Assembly (NCBI GenBank): GCA_027924645.1
Contig: BSBN01001483.1
Coordinates: 2,226,408 to 2,290,407, forward strand
DNA: 64,000 nucleotides
Source: Cunninghamia lanceolata
Lineage: Eukaryota; Streptophyta; Pinopsida; Cupressales; Cupressaceae
Direction: 5' to 3'
Part shown: positions 25,101 to 36,146 of the stretch, in pieces
Layout of the letters: every line of letters starts with the position of its first letter
Position numbering within the stretch: the first letter of the stretch is position 1
Notes under the pieces: generated by a model
Seen by the model: the letters and a program-made list of their open reading frames with translations, nothing else
Databases searched by the model: none
Told to the model about the DNA's origin: nothing
Program-made: the position numbers and the translations under genes

Positions 25101-25857
25101 TAGTTATTGAAATTTTAGTGATTGATTGTTATATTTAGATAAACTATACTTCTTATGCATAGTCTTAAGGTCTAAATTTAAAAAAATAGTAGCAAAATAA
25201 TGAATTTAGGTGTATCAGTCAGTAGAGGGTACCTAATTTTCTGTGATGATGGCATAACTTTGTTGTATGATTCATGAATAATTTTTTCATATAGCATTTA
25301 CTTTAACCTTTATCAAAATTATTGTTTCTTTGATAGGTTCAGCATATGTGTTATTGAGTCGCAACTTCATTGAATATTGTATTATGGGATGGGATAACTT
25401 ACCACGGACAGTACTCTTATATAGTGCAAATATTCTGTTACCTCAAGAGTCATACTTTCAGACGGTTGTTTGTAATGCACCAGACTTCAGAAATACAACA
25501 GTTAACAGTGGCCTACATTATGTGGCATGGAATACTTCTTCCAAACCAGAGCCACATTACCTTAATGTAAGTGATTACAAGAAGATGACACAGAGTGGTG
25601 CAGCCTTTGCAAGACCGTTTCATGAAGATGATCCAGTTCTTGACAAGATTGATAGAGTAGTTTTACATCGCAGAAATGGCTTGGTTGCTCCTGGAGGCTG
25701 GTGTGTAGGCAAGTCTAGCAGGAATAAAGATCCTTGTTCTGTATGGGGTGACATTAGTGTCCTCAAGCCAGGGCCAGGTGCTAAATTATTTGAGGAATTG
25801 GTACTTAGACTTATTGCCAATGAGACATTTCGGTCTAATCAATGCAAATTTGAATAA
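9604..25857 (+). CDS. GLCAT14: Beta-glucuronosyltransferase, GT14 family (GLCAT14-like), four exons
   Basis: Joining 9604-10129, 21858-21933, 22381-22496 and 25337-25857 gives 1239 bases, 412 residues plus TAA, with every junction GT/AG and in frame. Plant GLCAT14 enzymes are Golgi type II membrane proteins that add glucuronic acid from UDP-GlcA to beta-galactan chains of arabinogalactan proteins. The protein fits: a short basic N-terminus, one hydrophobic anchor at about residues 14-34, a linker, then the Branch/core-2-like domain from about residue 57 (KLAYLITGSNGD) to the C-terminus. Family-typical stretches are HLDKEA, FINLSALDYPL, GWDNLPRTVL, FRNTTVN, DDPVLDKID and WGDISVLKPGPGA. Length is normal for the family. 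The first ATG of the frame is chosen because it puts the anchor at the usual place. Introns are 11,728, 447 and 2840 bp. Substrate specificity is inferred from the family. Confidence 0.93.
10776..10963 (+). mobile_element. tRNA-derived SINE
   Basis: A B-box-like GAGTTCAAATCCCGG lies at 10802-10816, close to the left end, and an A-rich tail (AAAAAAAGAAAAAG type) ends at about 10962. ATGGTC at 10776-10781 recurs at 10963-10968 and may be the target duplication. The A box is weak, so the left edge is uncertain or the copy is truncated. Confidence 0.6.
11116..12224. repeat. Direct repeat pair of about 265 bp
   Basis: 11116-11384 and 11957-12224 are nearly the same sequence (both start GTAAACAATATGAGTAAATT and end TTGCTGTTTTC), separated by about 570 bp. 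They lack clear TG/CA ends and primer sites, so they look like a segmental duplication rather than LTRs. Confidence 0.75.
15087..17450. mobile_element. 2364-bp solo LTR with ACATA target duplication
   Basis: It starts TGTCATGTCCCC and ends GGGGATATCACA, inverted-repeat ends of a type known from plant LTR elements, with no internal retroelement proteins. ACATA flanks it at 15082-15086 and 17451-17455. The second copy of the transposase duplication (17898-17902) is uninterrupted and gives the empty site. The simplest reading is loss of the body by LTR-LTR recombination. The net LTR length without the nested hAT element and its extra target copy is about 1.39 kb. Confidence 0.85.
16259..17228 (+). 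mobile_element. 970-bp non-autonomous hAT element inside the solo LTR
   Basis: Terminal inverted repeats CTAAGTTGCAGGGTTCG (left) and, inverted from the right end, CTAAGTTGCCGGTTCT flank the element. The 8-bp target duplication CATTAAAT lies at 16251-16258 and 17229-17236, the hAT hallmark. A small open frame at 16689-16928 ends in an acidic DDDDDVEDLANPFDD tail like the C-terminus of plant hAT transposases, so this seems to be a deletion derivative of an autonomous element. Confidence 0.88.
17838..18225 (+). repeat. Second copy of a tandem duplication within the hAT pseudogene
   Basis: It matches 15024-15086 plus 17451-17836, from the CCCATCAC phrase through the RDYTK-coding part to a TTTAATTTCACTTTT end. 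It lacks a 43-bp piece present in the first copy. The solo LTR is only in the first copy, so the duplication is best placed before that insertion. Confidence 0.75.
21325..21395 (+). pseudogene. Pseudo-exon 2 of the GLCAT14-like gene
   Basis: It follows an intact-looking acceptor (TATACAG) and precedes a GTATGC donor. It resembles exon 2 (GATTTGCTCAATTTCTTCGC compared with GATTTGCTTCATGTCTTCTC in the real exon), but is 71 bases instead of 76 and contains in-frame stops. Inclusion in mRNA would break the frame. Confidence 0.75.
21858..21933 (+). CDS. GLCAT14: GLCAT14-like exon 2
   Basis: 76 bases after acceptor TTTACAG, ending before donor GTATGT. It codes for the family stretch DLLHVFSYLPRDLNFIQHTS. 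A decayed duplicate of this exon lies about 530 bases upstream. Confidence 0.93.
22049..22299. mobile_element. 251-bp foldback MITE in intron 2
   Basis: Nearly the whole element is an inverted repeat, with arms of about 95 bp beginning GTGTGAAGTGCTTCTGGAT. TA flanks it at 22047-22048 and 22300-22301. The arm sequence recurs as a single arm at about 43204-43290. RNA from the intron would form a long hairpin. Confidence 0.8.
22381..22496 (+). CDS. GLCAT14: GLCAT14-like exon 3
   Basis: 116 bases after acceptor TTTGCAG, ending before GTTGAT. It codes for the segment with KPIVIDPGLFMSRKSEVF and ATQRRMVPNAFKHFTG, strongly typical of GT14 enzymes. Confidence 0.93.
23220..24450 (-). pseudogene. Ty3/gypsy pol remnant in intron 3
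   Basis: On the minus strand, a reverse-transcriptase start (LEQGNMCACTSPCGSPIVMV, about 23960-24020) is followed by decayed RT sequence over 23540-23940. A connection/RNase H start follows at 23228-23450 (RHFVGAIQYMKKCI, SGKNFHWVKEHD). Stops and frameshifts are frequent. No LTRs were identified around it. Confidence 0.75.
25337..25857 (+). CDS. GLCAT14: GLCAT14-like exon 4
   Basis: 521 bases after acceptor TTGATAG, to stop TAA at 25855-25857. It codes for residues 240-412, including GWDNLPRTVL, CNAPDFRNTTVN, the acidic DDPVLDKID and a C-terminal WGDISVLKPGPGA block. Confidence 0.93.
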
Positions 25858-28140
25858 GAAGATTGCTCAAAAACATGTCACAATGCAGTTCACACACAAC
25901 GCTGCTTCATTTCTCTGTGGTAGCCCATCCTTTGATAACTTTATTGCTAGTTGAATGGAGGACTTTTTCTTGCGGAGCAGTTGGAGATGTTGAGGATTTA
26001 AACAAACAGCTTCATTCCTGTTAAAGTGGCTCACCATCCATTTTTTCAAAATTTACTTCTGGGTGCCTAAGTGAAACCATTTATGGTAGACTCGAGAATA
26101 CAGCGTTGCTGCCAGGTCTCACTGCTGTCAATTTTGAGTGGGTATTGGTTATGTAAATTTAGCTTCCCACTGTATTTTTGGCAAAACCTAATTGCAGTGG
26201 TGTAATTCTATATCTTTTTTCATTCATCAAATGTATCTTAGATTACATATTTCTGGCATTGATTCAGCGAGAAGTTTTTCCAACCTTCATCTCAGAACTG
26301 GACCGAGATGAAAAAAAAGTGAAAATACAACTAGTGATTCATTCTTTTTCATCGCAAGTTCTTTAGGTCACATGTTTCTTGCTGTGATTCAGCAAGAAGC
26401 TCTGAATAATCTTATTTGCATATAACCAAGCAAATTGACGAAATTTGAACCTTTAGAAGTATGTATCCATTTGCAGTGTCAGTGATGGTGCTCTTTGTCA
26501 TGCAGTTTCGTTGAATTTCCCGTGTCATCATGACTGTTTATACAGTGAATGGTGACCATGCAGTAAGGTTCCAGATTGATTGAAGAATTACTCAATTTTA
26601 TCCATTTCATTTATACCATGAAAGACAACGTTTGAGTTTGATGTATACTTACAGATTGCAGAGCTTATGAACACTGAATGCATGACAACAGATCGGATTG
26701 CTGGGCCTGATATGTAGATCATCCTGTTGTCTTTTAAAAGAGAGATTGGCAACCTCTTATCATATTGTCTTTCAAAAGAGATTAGCAACCTTTTATTGAA
26801 GGCATCTTTTGAAAGGATTTTTCTCAATGCTTCTTCCATTTCTAGGGAGGTGGCTTCTATGTTTTTGTACCAGCGGTGGGACAAACTCAACCGATATTAA
26901 TCATTGGAAAATTGGAACTTGTAATTTCAACAACTTTTTTTTAACATTCTCTCCAGCATTGAAAATTTCCTATTTTATGAACAAACTTATTTTTGCTGCT
27001 GAATTTATTTATCAATTTCACAGCTTCTGTATATTTGTAACTCGAATTTGCCTCCATAATGTATATTTGAATGCATTCTGTTTACGCACACAATTCAAAA
27101 GGAAATCTATGCCCACGTGCCATTGCAACTTTTATTTTTTTATCACATTGAAAACAGATATATAGTGTTTGCATATTAAGCAGGTGATATCAACACAGCT
27201 TATTTTAAAAACTGTGTCTTCTGTGGGAATGTGAATATAATAATTTTGCACCTATCTTGTGAAGGTATATGTGCGTAAAGATATCCATAAAAACAATCTT
27301 CTAAACAAGTGAATTATATCATACTAATAATAGGATTCTAATTATATTATGTAAATATGTAATCTATGAATAAGTAATTGCAATTTAACCGACTTCAATA
27401 GGACATTCAAAATAAAAGGAAATTGCTTTACTTCTTTTATCATATCGATGATAAATGTTTTTATTTTATTTTATTGGATTAAGCTCAAATAAAAATTACA
27501 ATGAAAAGAAACAAAGAACAAATGGTGCATGAACAGCCAATGGAACCAACTGGGCATACACTTTCACAAAAAAATATTAAGTTGTCCTTTGGGCCTAACT
27601 GGATGGAGACATCTACCGTAGGATGATTATCATGCCAAAGGCAGGAGGCACTAATTGTTAGATTCCCGCAAAAGGACAAAGAGACACTTGTACCTTAATA
27701 ATTATACACATGATAAACATGAGATGTTTAAGTCCATGATAATGTTTGAAATGTTTAGAAAAAAATAGTTTGTTTGCATAAGCATATCAATAATTATATA
27801 TATTTTTAAATCAGAAAAGAACTATTATCTGGTTTCTTTACGTGGCAAGTGAGGATTTGTGTTGTAGGTTCGAAAACAAGTCTTTAATGGCATCAAACCC
27901 TAAATATTATAAGTATATTTGGATTCCTTTCGAAAAATTATGTAAGTTAAAAAATGGCACCTTGTTTTGGGTTTGTATGCAAAAATTGTGGTTTCCAAAA
28001 AGTTGGAGAGTGAAAATTGCTAAGAGGGGCATTTAACAAGTGCTAGTGAACTCAAAAAAATGCCCAATGGCATTTTAGTTTTTGTTTTTTTCTTCAATTT
28101 CTCAATATTTTCAACTTCTATGGATTTCATAAGGCCTTGC
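25858..28140 (+). other. Downstream of GLCAT14-like gene: 3' UTR and intergenic
   Basis: The 3' UTR must begin at 25858, but I cannot fix the polyadenylation site. The rest is AT-rich with only short open frames that lack motifs. Confidence 0.4.
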
Positions 28141-28160
28141 AACTCTATTAATGTGCGATG

Positions 28161-28403
28161 TAGGCTCAAATTGGGCATCAAGGAGGTCATGAAGGGGATT
28201 TAGAGTAGCATTCTATGTATGTTTTTGTTTTCCTAGTGATTTTTGTAAATTGTAGGGTAGGGTTGTGGGATTCTTAGGAGGTTCGAATTGGGCATCAAGG
28301 AGGTCATGAAGGGGATTTAGAGTAGCATTCTATGTATGTTTTTGAGTTCCTAGTGATTTTTGTAAATTGTAGGGTAGGGTTGTGGGATTCTTAGGAGGTT
28401 ATG
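28161..28403. repeat. Tandem duplication, about 122 bp x 2
   Basis: The phrase from ATTGGGCATCAAGGAGGTCA to GTGGGATTCTTAGGAGG occurs twice in a row, about 28170-28282 and 28291-28403, almost without change. Confidence 0.85.
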
Positions 28404-28677
28404 AGGTAGTATAATAGTTTGTTGTTGGTGTTAAAAAGCCCAAGAGGCTTGGACCAAGTTGTATGCTAATTTTAGGTGATTTGAAGTTGAGATATACTCA
28501 CATTTTGGTGGAGTTTTTGCTTGAAATGGGTTTCATCAAGATATATTAGTGTTTTATTTTTGGTTTATTTCTCTCTAATTGTCTTGTAATTTGTTAATTT
28601 TTCCCTAATGTTTGTTCTCATTTTATTTCGTATATTGATGGCATGCATATGCTATTAACATCAAAGTTTTTAAATCA

Positions 28678-28692
28678 AGTGGTATTAGAATA
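28678..28692 (+). other. Possible primer-binding site of a degenerate LTR element
   Basis: GTGGTATTAGAATAG resembles the TGGTATCAGAGC methionine-tRNA primer site and lies about 300 bases before a gag remnant on the same strand. A corresponding LTR would end just to its left; I cannot delimit it. Confidence 0.35.
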
Positions 28693-28979
28693 GTTTCTTT
28701 CCTTGTGGTGTTTTTTTTTGGTCGATTTGTAGGTATACAACATAGAGCAAGTGGAAGAAGTTTGTGTCTTATAAAAAAGATAACATGTTTCCCAAAGAGA
28801 ATTAGAAGCATGGATAGAGATGTAATGTTTCTCAAGCTTGAGACCAAAGTGGCTAGATTATTTCAATAAGTGCTTAATGGAGATTATCTAAGAGGACTTG
28901 TGCTCATTGGAGAGAAAGGGGACAACCCATTCCGAAGAGGACCATTTCCATGGCAAACTTAGTCTACCAAGTATGCCTT

Positions 28980-29480
28980 AATGGAAAGGTAAGGCAAGAG
29001 TTGAGATTTTGCAATTTGAAGTAGATGCTAAAAGGTTAGAAAAATGGTTTGAGCAATCAAAGGTATATTTTAATTTGCATCTTCTTAATTTGGAAGAAAG
29101 AGTTTCCTATGTAAGGATGAAACTTGCAAATCGTGCTTTGATTTGGTTTGAAAGTCTCTTGTTATTTGTGATTGTGGGAAAACACGCTCTTATAAAATCT
29201 TGGGATAATTTTATAAAATTATCGAGGAAACAATTTAACCCAAAAATGTCATGGAGGAAAGTGTTTGGAGGTTGAAGGAGTTATGCTTATAGTTTCCATC
29301 ACCCTCAAGGACAAGTGGAGCTATAACTAAAACAAAGAAGGAAAAATTAAAACCTACTAGATATTGTGATCCTTGTGGGAATTATGGTCATATAAAATCT
29401 TCATGTTGAAAGATGTATTAGAAGAAGAACCCTCACAAGAATAGTAAGAAGGGTAAGGAGAATTCTCATCTCCCTTAAGG
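28980..29480 (+). pseudogene. Retrotransposon gag remnant with CCHC knuckle
   Basis: A gag-like segment at 29009-29275 (RALIWFESLL, SWDNFIKLSRKQF) is followed by a knuckle-like YCDPCGNYGHIKSSC at about 29357-29407 (C-x2-C-x3-GH-x4-C). Stops between them and after them show decay. No pol follows on this strand. Confidence 0.65.
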
Positions 29481-29668
29481 ATAAATAGATTAAAGAGATA
29501 GATTGTACTTCATGTTGATTAACATGGTAAATAACATAATGAAAATATTAACAAAATAGAGATTTAACCAACCTAAACATGTGATTAAGCCAATATGATT
29601 AATGTATCAATGAAGAAGTAAAGATAAAAAATGCAAACTATATGAACACCAAATATATGTAGAGAAAT

Positions 29669-30332
29669 TGTTGTAGGAGAAAACTTCACCACCAAAGAGA
29701 CCCAAGCTTGTATTAATCACTATCAAATGTATGCACCATTACAATCATTTAATCCCTTTGACAATAATTTGACATCATGAGAGTACCTACAAAATAACCT
29801 TACAATCCTCTATCTGATGTCTTCAATATATAGAAAAGTTAAAAACTAGAAACCATGAAGTGGTATCCAAAACTATAAGTCAAAATTATGAGTTGTAGCA
29901 AAAAGTCAATGCCCCCATAGTCATGGTCAAGCAATCCAAAATAGCAACTAACTCCTCTTACACCTCTTACATATATTACACCTCCTACATGTTATAGATT
30001 CTATCATAACATTCAAACTGACAATTTCCCCAAATTTAAGTGCTTCATGAGGGTATTTAATGTGTTTGTCATAACCCCCAAATTGAAAAGATGCTCTATA
30101 ACCCTCAATTTTGACATTTTTAATGTAACCTTCCTATTCAATACTTTTTTACACAATATTCCAAGTATCTCAGAGACTAAATAATAAATAAATAATGTCC
30201 CCTCTCTCACATGAGCGCCCCATTTTTCCCACTCCATAATGTTTGGAGATCATAAATTATTTATCATTTACATAATTAAATATGATTTACAAGATACAAT
30301 TTGCAAGGTGAATGACACATCTAATCCTAACA
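29669..30332 (-). repeat. 3' LTR of the copia element
   Basis: On the minus strand it begins TGTTAGGATTAGATG after a GTGGCAAAA purine-like run and ends CTCCTACAACA. TG/CA ends and position after RNase H support it; no second copy is present to confirm the limits. Confidence 0.55.
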
Positions 30333-30399
30333 TTTTGCCACTTACTATTTGTATTGCAAAGGCATAAAAGAAAACTAAAAATATATCAAGTCTAGAAGA

Positions 30400-33260
30400 G
30401 GCAAGGCCCATGGCCTCTCTGCATCAACTAAATTTCTTTGTGCTCATTGGCTTAGTGAGAGAATCTACAACAATAACCAAAGTGTCAACTTTTTGTGTCA
30501 TGACTCTGGCACCCTCAACCATCTTGCAAACAAAGTAATATTGAACACAATATGCTTCGTACAAGCATGGCACATTGAGTTTTTTGCTAAACAAATAGCA
30601 CTTTGACTATCACATCCGATCTTGAAATGTCTACATTGAAAGCCAATATTTGAATATAATTTCTATAACCACGCTTCCTTTAAACAGGAATGTGTTGCAA
30701 CCACATACTTTGCTTCTATAGTGGAGAACACAACTGGAGGTTACCGCGTATTCATCCAATTGATAACTCCTCTAAATAGAGTGAACCATAACCTTTTATA
30801 GACCTCTTGTTGTCCAAATCACCATCCCAATTTGAATCAACAAAGCCTTGTATATCAAGCAACTTGCCTACATCATCAATTTCATGATAGCAAATACAAT
30901 AATCAAAAGTCTCTCACAAATTTTTGAAAACCATTTTCACATAATCATAGTGCTCTCTACTAGGGTTAGACATAAAATTGCTAAGAACTCCCATTACTTG
31001 GGCAATGTTTCATCTTGCATAGACCATAACATATATTAAACTACCTATGGTGCTTACATAATGAACATTATACATATCCTCCGAATATCATTTGACTTAG
31101 GACTTGATCCAATAACTTAGTACTAATAGGTAAATGAATACTCACTGGCTTATAGTCCTACATAGTAAATTGCTACAAAATAGTTTGAACATACTTATTA
31201 GGACTAGCCCCTTTTTTTTCCAACTTGATCCCTATTGATCTACATATTGAAGATATATTTTATAGCCCTCAAATTCTTCATGTCAAAGGCATTAGGTAAT
31301 TAATTTTTGAGCTCCCTAATATACCCTTACAATTTTGAATGAACATGTCATCAACATACATGACAATGAGTAATAACTGATCATCAATCAATTTGAATAA
31401 ACATAATGATTGCATTCACTCCTAACAAACCCAAATTCCAATGTGAAAGAATTGAACTTCTGATAGCACATATGAGGGGATTGCTTTAGACCATACAATA
31501 ATTGCTTCAACATGCAAGCCATGTTTTCCTTCACTTTTACTGGAAAACCATCAAGCCATTTCATATATTTTTCCTAATTATACTCATGCAAAAATGTAGT
31601 CTTAACATTCATTTTCTTTACCATTTAATCATAAGGAACAATAATATAAATTAGGAATCTAATAGAGGTTAGTTTTGCAACACGAGAGATAATTTTACCA
31701 AAATTAACTCCCTTAACTTGGGAGTAACCTTTTGCCACTAGTCTTACCTTTACCTTTCTAATTGTTCATCGATTCCAAATTTATTCTTAAACGCCCATTT
31801 GCAACAAATGGGCTTCCTTCTCTCAAACAACTCAACTAGATCTCAAGTGTCACACCTATGGAATTCCATCATTTACTTCTCCATGGCCTCCATCTAAGAC
31901 ATGCTCCTTCGAAGAAAGAGCTTCCTTAATAGATTTAGGTTTATTGTTAGTACTATATAAAACAAATACACAACAAAATTTGGTGGGCTATACCTATCAA
32001 TTTGTTTCAGTTGCCTCATGGACCTTCTCTAAGGTGTAGTAAGATGCTCCTATTCTTTTGCTAAAGTCTCTTAATCTAAATCTTCATCTTCTTTTACATT
32101 GTTTTGTCCAACTTTTTTATTTTTCCACCTATGCATTTTCTCACTTCATTGTTTTGGTTTCAAAATGCACGGTTTTTTTTTTTTTTTAGTGTACTTGATC
32201 AGACTTAACTCTAAGTTTCCTAAAACTCACATATCTAAAATATATCATTTTCAAGGCTAGAGGATTCCAAAGATTGTACTTTAATATTATTACCATAACT
32301 AATGAAAATACATTTGTTAGCCTTGAAATCCAACACACTATTTTCTTTAGGCACATAAATAAAAGCTTCGCATCTAAAAACTCTAATGTGCAAAATAGAG
32401 GGTTTTTTACTTGTCCACATTTTATATGATTTTTATTAACTAAAGCATAACACAAAAATCTATTAATTAAATAACAAGTAGTACTAATAGTCTTAGCCCA
32501 AAAATATTGATCCAGTTGAGTACTACTCAACATACTTCTGGCTCTATCCATTAATGTCTTATTCATCTTTTTTGTGATGTTGTTTTGCTCTGGTTTATAC
32601 AAAGTTGTTTTCTATATCACAATTCTTGCATGCCTACATTAATCATCAAATTCTCTAAAATAATATTCATCTCCATTATTTGACCCTAATACTTTTATTT
32701 TCTAATTTATCTGATTTTCAATAAGAATTTTAAAATTTTTAAACTTGCTAAAAACTATAGACTTATATGTCAAAAAATAAATTCAAGTATAATGTGAGAA
32801 GTCATTGATAACAGAAACATAATAATGAGATTTTCCAATTGAAACAATATACACATGACCAAAAATATCAAAATGAATAACCTCCAATAATTTCTTTGCT
32901 CTAGTGCTACTACTATATTTTCCAAACACAAAGTTCTCACAAAAATCAAAATCCATGTAATAATCAATCAAACCATCCACCATATATTAATTAACTAGGG
33001 TCTTAAGCTCCTTTTCACCAATATGCGCCAATCTATGGTGCGACAACTTACATGAATCAAAGTTCGCTATGTCATTGATTGGGTTATAATAAGTAGATGC
33101 ATCAAGCTTAAAAAAAGTACCACACATGGATCCCCTAGCTAGCACTAGAATCCCTCTAGCCAACCTACAACTAGTCCTATCAAATATGACATGCACTCCA
33201 ACATCGTTCATCTTAGAAATTGAATGTAAATTTTGTTCTAATCTTGAAATGTGCAGCACA
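30400..33260 (-). pseudogene. Copia polyprotein remnant
   Basis: Visible parts are a GAG-pre-integrase HH-C-type region (SCKLSHHRLAHIGEKELK, near 33010-33070), an integrase core start (HFDIFGHVYIVSIGKSHYY), an integrase C-part (MDRARSMLSSTQLDQYFW, near 32500-32560), RT catalytic YVDDM at about 31344-31358, and an RNase H tail (DSLTKPMSTKKF) near 30430-30475. Many frameshifts and stops; not functional. Confidence 0.78.
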
Positions 33261-33290
33261 TTTATTAGATATTTACTCTTTTATTAGTAA

Positions 33291-36146
33291 ACAAAAGTTT
33301 TACCTTTGTAACATCCACGTTCTAAAAACATAGTAAAATCGAGAATTTACCATAAAGTAATTCAACAAGGTAAAAATGAGAAATTTTTTTCTTTTATTTA
33401 ACATATAATCAAGTAACAACAAATTGCAAGATTTCTATCCTAAAATAAGCAACATAATATAATATACAAAGATGACATTTTGTCTTTTCAATTACAAATA
33501 TCTGCATTAGATAATGTTTTACATAGTCTCAATAAACACAAGTCTCAAAGATATACTGCATCTGGAAATATGACATCTTTATCACAAGCCTTGGCATGTC
33601 TTCTGCTAGAGAGAGAGTATCTTTCTAGTGATTCACTTCCATCCACAGACCGTCGGTCTCCCACATATCTTCCACATAGGAAGTGGCCCTACCCTTCACG
33701 AGGAATATAGACAAAAGGTGACTAGTGGTAATTTGCCTTCCGAGTACATAGTGTTGTATCCTACACAACTCTATCAACCATACAACCCTAGATACCCTCT
33801 AACTAAGTATGATTTCTGATAGGTTGTGCAATCCAGATACAGTGAACTGACAATGCATGTAGAGACATATGCATTACTATGGCCATAGTTTTAATATAAA
33901 TTAACGTTCACAATGAACGTTGTCGTAATGTTCACCCACCCCAACTCGACTTGGATACTATCATATTCCTACAGTTCGACTTGGTCAACTATGTTTAACT
34001 TATGAAGTCTTGACAATTTCAAAATTATAGTCTTCCCAACCTAAACAAGTTTACATTCACTGTCTATATTCCATAGACCTTATCGACTACCTTTCTTTAT
34101 GAGGATTCTCATTGCATCATTGCAATACTTGAGATCCAAGACTTATCAATCCATAAGAATTTTAAATCGATTAATAACAACTAAGATGGTTACCTTATCC
34201 AGGTTAAACATCATAGTCTAGGAAATTATTTCCTTTCTTACAAGTAAGATTAAATATACATAGTTAGGGTACTTGTCCCTTCAATCATGATTCTATATAA
34301 TGATCACAATGATTTAATATAAATAATTACCTTATTTGGTCGAGTTAAGGTTTAACTAAAGAGTTTTATCTAACTCAAACCTAGTCTTTCTGACTTAGGT
34401 GGATTCACAAGACACTGTCATTGCTCCATAGACCTTATGGAATGACTATCTATTCTTGGGTATCTCTTTGCATCTTTACAACATTTGAGATTCAGCGCTT
34501 ATCGACAAGTAATAGCTAAGAGAAGTTGTGACTAAAAAGGTATAATAAACTTTATGTTTGACTAACCATTTAATGGTACCTCTTGCATGCTTGCAAAACC
34601 CGAGGCCTATGACTTATATCTCAAGTCGACTTGTAACCAAACAAATAGGTTTCTCTACCTAAGGTTAAACTAGGGTTTTATTTTACCCTTGAATAATCAA
34701 AATAACCCTATCTCATAACTTCAAGACTAAGGTTTATAAATGACCTTTGGTTTAATTCAACCAAGGTTAAGAATACTATGGCTAGATAATAACTCCTATA
34801 CAAAAGAGATATGAATACTTTCAATTACCCACACGTGATGTCATTGACCATCACTCCTTATATACTCTTATATAATTCTATACAAAGTCACTTCTAGATA
34901 GACTTAGTCTATTCCATCATAATGGTTTACTACAATGTTATTCTCATTTATAGAATATGTAGTAAGGATGGTCCTATGGACCTTGTTTTCTCTATCATAA
35001 CATTCCCAATGATCTATCACTTGATTTGTATAAAAGGTGGATTTCTAAAGCTTAATAAGAATATAGGAATTTGTTTCCCGTATTCCAACATAGTAGAATT
35101 ACACATTAACATGGCCATATGGATAAAATAAAATAATATTAGAAGAGAGAGATTGACCTTGAGTATTTATCCATTACATGGTCGTATAAATCTCTCAGAC
35201 CAAGACTACAAGCAAGTATATCTCTGTTACGATGAGTCATAGGTTCAAATGTAAATATAAACTTTTTCTAAGTTTAGTTTAGCTCCATAAGATGGTGGAC
35301 TCATTTCCTTAATATCCATTAGAATCCTACGTCTAGATTTCTCTCATTTAGACATATTTGAGCTAAGATGAAACTAATCATTCCAGTGTTATTGCCTAAC
35401 TAGATACAAAGAGATCATCACACTCATTGTACCTTTAAAAGAATAGCAAACTAAATAAGACAATGCTTACTGTCAAGAACCCAACTGTTCTTCACAAAGA
35501 CAGGAATACTAATATCCTAGTTTACTCATTACAATCTAAGTCTGCCTTACCTCAACATATATGCATTGCATCATACTATATCATGTGGTGAGGAAGTGGC
35601 TTAAAGACATAAAGATACAAGCTCTCCTAGCAAACTCATAGGCGGTTTCGTTATGGAAACTAAGACAAATCTGAGCATGGAGATAAAAGCATTCAGTCTA
35701 ACAGCGACCAATGTTAAATATATAATCTTCTCAGACTATCGTGAGCAAAACTGAGGAGAACATTACTGTAATCCATCGACTCTCTCTCTGGTTTATACTA
35801 AGATAACACAACAGTCTTATAATGATTCCATATCCTATTTGACACAGTCGACTTTCTTTGTTTTTAACAAATACAATGAACTTAAGGCATATGCTATACA
35901 TGCATAAGCGTTTACCCTTTACCAGTCAATGCAATGGACATAATAAAACTGCGATTCTTCGTTACCTTTTTAATGCTTATAAACATAGGAACATTACCTA
36001 GTAGCGACGCCCTTGGATGTGAAAGAGTTGCAGATATAAATGTTTCTGTGGTCACCCAAAACCAACCACATTATCTTACTCCTCTTACCTGATATCTCCC
36101 CACTCACCGCGAACTGTCTGCCCAAAGCATCTCCTCTAATGATAAT
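33291..36146. other. Unassigned repeat-like sequence between two retroelements
   Basis: No protein motif was recognised. Loosely repeated phrases (for example CATAGACCTTAT near 34070 and 34430, with similar flanks) suggest it may be an old long LTR. I cannot find its ends. Confidence 0.3.

Larger units (their letters stand above)
29669..33290 (-). mobile_element. Truncated Ty1/copia retrotransposon
   Basis: Order on the minus strand: GAG-pre-integrase and integrase (33259 down to about 32190), reverse transcriptase (about 31900-31100), RNase H ending near 30425, and a 3' LTR. Gag and the 5' LTR are missing at the right edge. Confidence 0.75.
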
